Positions 62,730 to 64,000 of a stretch of 64,000 nucleotides of DNA are shown in pieces. This DNA is from Alexandriicola marinus (GTDB taxonomy: Bacteria > Pseudomonadota > Alphaproteobacteria > Rhodobacterales > Rhodobacteraceae). Location of the stretch: the NCBI RefSeq assembly GCF_004000435.1, contig NZ_RBVZ01000006.1:105918-169917 (forward strand). The letters run 5' to 3'. The notes under the pieces are model-generated. The model saw only the letters and a program-made list of their open reading frames with translations, ran no database searches and was not told where the DNA came from. Every line of letters begins with the position of its first letter. The stretch's first letter is position 1. The translations under genes and the position numbers were made by a program.

Positions 62730-63579
62730 TGTTCTCGCCTCCTTCATCGGCGGACTTTTCAGCCTCGATCTGCGCCTCGGCCTCTTTCAGTGCAGCCTCC
62801 TCGGCGGCGGCCTCTTCGGCCAGACGCGCCTCTTCGGCGGCCTTTGCCTCGGCTTCGGCCTGCGCGGCGGCTTCATCGGCCAGACGCTGTGCTTCGCGGG
62901 CAGCGGATGCCAAGGCAGCAGGATAGATCACGTTCTCGGGCGTCGGCTTCTTGACCGCGTCCTTGATTGTAACCCAGCCACCCTTCGATCCGGGAACGGC
63001 ACCCTTGACCATGATCAGGCCACGGTCGGGATCGGTCCTGACGACCTGAAGGTTCTGCGTCGTCACGCGGGCAGAGCCCATGTGACCAGCCATCTTCTTG
63101 CCCTTGAACACGCGGCCCGGGTCCTGACACTGACCGGTGGAGCCGTGCGAACGGTGCGAGATCGACACGCCGTGCGTGGCCCGAAGACCACCGAAGTTGT
63201 GCCGCTTCATCGCGCCGGCAAAACCCTTACCGATGGATGTGCCGGAGACGTCGACGAACTGACCTTCGAAGTAATGCGAGGCGATAACCTCTTCACCGAC
63301 TTCGATCAGGTTCTCGGGAGCCACGCGAAACTCGACCATCTTCCGCTTGGGCTCGACCTTCGCGGCGGCGAAGTGGCCGCGCATCGGCTTGGAGACGCGC
63401 TTGACCTTGGCGGTTCCAGCCCCAAGCTGAACGGCCGAATAGCCATCCTTCTCGACGGTTTTCTGAGCGACGACCTGCAGGTTGTCGATGTGAAGAACGG
63501 TCACAGGAATCTGCTTGCCGTCTTCCATGAACAGCCGGGTCATCCCGACTTTCTTGGCGAGAATGCCTGTACGCAACAT
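62719..63579 (-). CDS. rplC: 50S ribosomal protein L3 with long acidic C-terminal tail
   Basis: L3 starts 50S assembly and reaches the peptidyl transferase centre. The 286-residue protein has [20 protein letters not shown] at the start and the methylated-glutamine loop [20 protein letters not shown] near residue 145-165. Residues about 222-286 form a tail almost entirely of Ala, Glu and a few Gln/Arg/Lys ([18 protein letters not shown] and on), absent from E. coli L3 (209 residues). The tail is predicted helical and highly acidic. It overlaps rplD. Confidence 0.97.
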   Translation of the reverse strand: MLRTGILAKKVGMTRLFMEDGKQIPVTVLHIDNLQVVAQKTVEKDGYSAVQLGAGTAKVKRVSKPMRGHFAAAKVEPKRKMVEFRVAPENLIEVGEEVIASHYFEGQFVDVSGTSIGKGFAGAMKRHNFGGLRATHGVSISHRSHGSTGQCQDPGRVFKGKKMAGHMGSARVTTQNLQVVRTDPDRGLIMVKGAVPGSKGGWVTIKDAVKKPTPENVIYPAALASAAREAQRLADEAAAQAEAEAKAAEEARLAEEAAAEEAALKEAEAQIEAEKSADEGGENNEG

Positions 63580-63592
63580 GGGCTTTCCCTCC

Positions 63593-63907
63593 TCAGACCT
63601 TGATCTCGACATCCACGCCGGCGGCGAGGTCGAGCTTCATCAGGGCATCAACGGTCTGCGGCGTCGGATCGACGATGTCGAGCAGGCGCTTGTGCGTGCG
63701 GATCTCGAACTGGTCGCGGGATTTCTTGTCCACGTGCGGGCCGCGCAGAACGGTGAATTTCTCGATCTTGTTGGGCAGCGGAATCGGGCCGCGAACGCTT
63801 GCGCCGGTGCGCTTGGCGGTCGACACGATCTCGGCGGTCGACGCGTCGAGAACGCGGTAGTCGAACGCCTTGAGCCGGATACGGATGTTTTGGCTTTGAA
63901 CGGCCAT
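63593..63907 (-). CDS. rpsJ: 30S ribosomal protein S10 (NusE)
   Basis: S10 is part of the small-subunit head and, as NusE, joins transcription antitermination complexes with NusB. The 104-residue protein has [20 protein letters not shown], the [20 protein letters not shown] loop and [20 protein letters not shown]. It is the first gene of the S10 cluster seen here, with about 90 upstream bases in the window; tuf probably lies just outside. Confidence 0.98.
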   Translation of the reverse strand: MAVQSQNIRIRLKAFDYRVLDASTAEIVSTAKRTGASVRGPIPLPNKIEKFTVLRGPHVDKKSRDQFEIRTHKRLLDIVDPTPQTVDALMKLDLAAGVDVEIKV

Positions 63908-64000
63908 GTCCTATTCCCTTGGTCAGGGTGAATGGTTGAGAGGAAGAGCGACGACCACCGCCGCCCCTCATCGAACCTGAATTACGGAGCAAGGCGGGTT

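Noticed and set aside
1..64000. CRISPR arrays, insertion sequences, integrases, prophage genes
   Set aside because: No regularly spaced repeats, transposase motifs or phage structural genes were seen on either strand.

Overview
The window is one continuous stretch of a high-GC alphaproteobacterial chromosome. It most resembles the Rhodobacteraceae (roseobacter/Paracoccus relatives). The evidence is the gene content: an aap-type amino-acid ABC transporter, an ATP12 chaperone, MipZ, L-malyl-CoA lyase of the ethylmalonyl-CoA pathway, a DgcN/DgcA pair, an M10/RTX metalloprotease and a proteobacterial S10-spc-alpha ribosomal cluster. I see no phage, insertion sequence, CRISPR array or rRNA. One tRNA gene, tRNA-Arg(ACG), is present.

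Left part (1-13.8 kb): pheS and pheT (pheT runs off the left edge) are separated by two small envelope genes. Then come a glutaminase fused to STAS and cyclic-nucleotide-like domains, an OmpA-like protein, a ChaC-like cyclotransferase, rplT/rpmI, pyk, a three-gene cluster (N-formylglutamate amidohydrolase-like, HAD phosphatase, DUF1244) and a secreted M10 protease.

Middle part (14-43.8 kb): dat-dgcA-dgcN form a D-glutamate/D-amino-acid cluster divergent from mcl. Next are rhlE, mipZ, a tRNA, an orphan histidine kinase, a flavin disulfide reductase with a TVP38/TMEM64 membrane protein, and rpmH-rnpA-yidD. A small stress-type locus with a 23-codon ORF and hairpins follows. Then come ttcA, a GGDEF/EAL protein, yidC, engB, argB with two overlapping genes, and the aapJQMP transporter on the other strand with two intrinsic terminators. 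The crcB-rluC-(57 aa)-atp12 genes overlap one another, and rarA follows. argB is also where N-acetyl-L-glutamate made by DgcA could enter arginine synthesis.

Right part (43.9-64 kb): ribosomal genes run leftward from rpsJ to rplQ, but the cluster is interrupted three times. A Tat-exported metallo-beta-lactamase-fold gene lies between rplW and rplB. A 2-oxoglutarate oxygenase and a muramidase-like gene lie between rplP and rpmC. About 2.6 kb of small unrecognised genes lies between adk and rpsM. After each break the next ribosomal gene has its own plausible promoter, and rplB also has a terminator-like hairpin directly after its promoter.

The best candidate for an undescribed system is the AT-rich cassette of three overlapping genes at 47901-48868: one soluble protein and two proteins with two membrane segments each. 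A neighbouring tandem pair of cysteine-containing exported paralogues is the second candidate. Functions for both are unknown. Long antisense frames over real genes were discarded.
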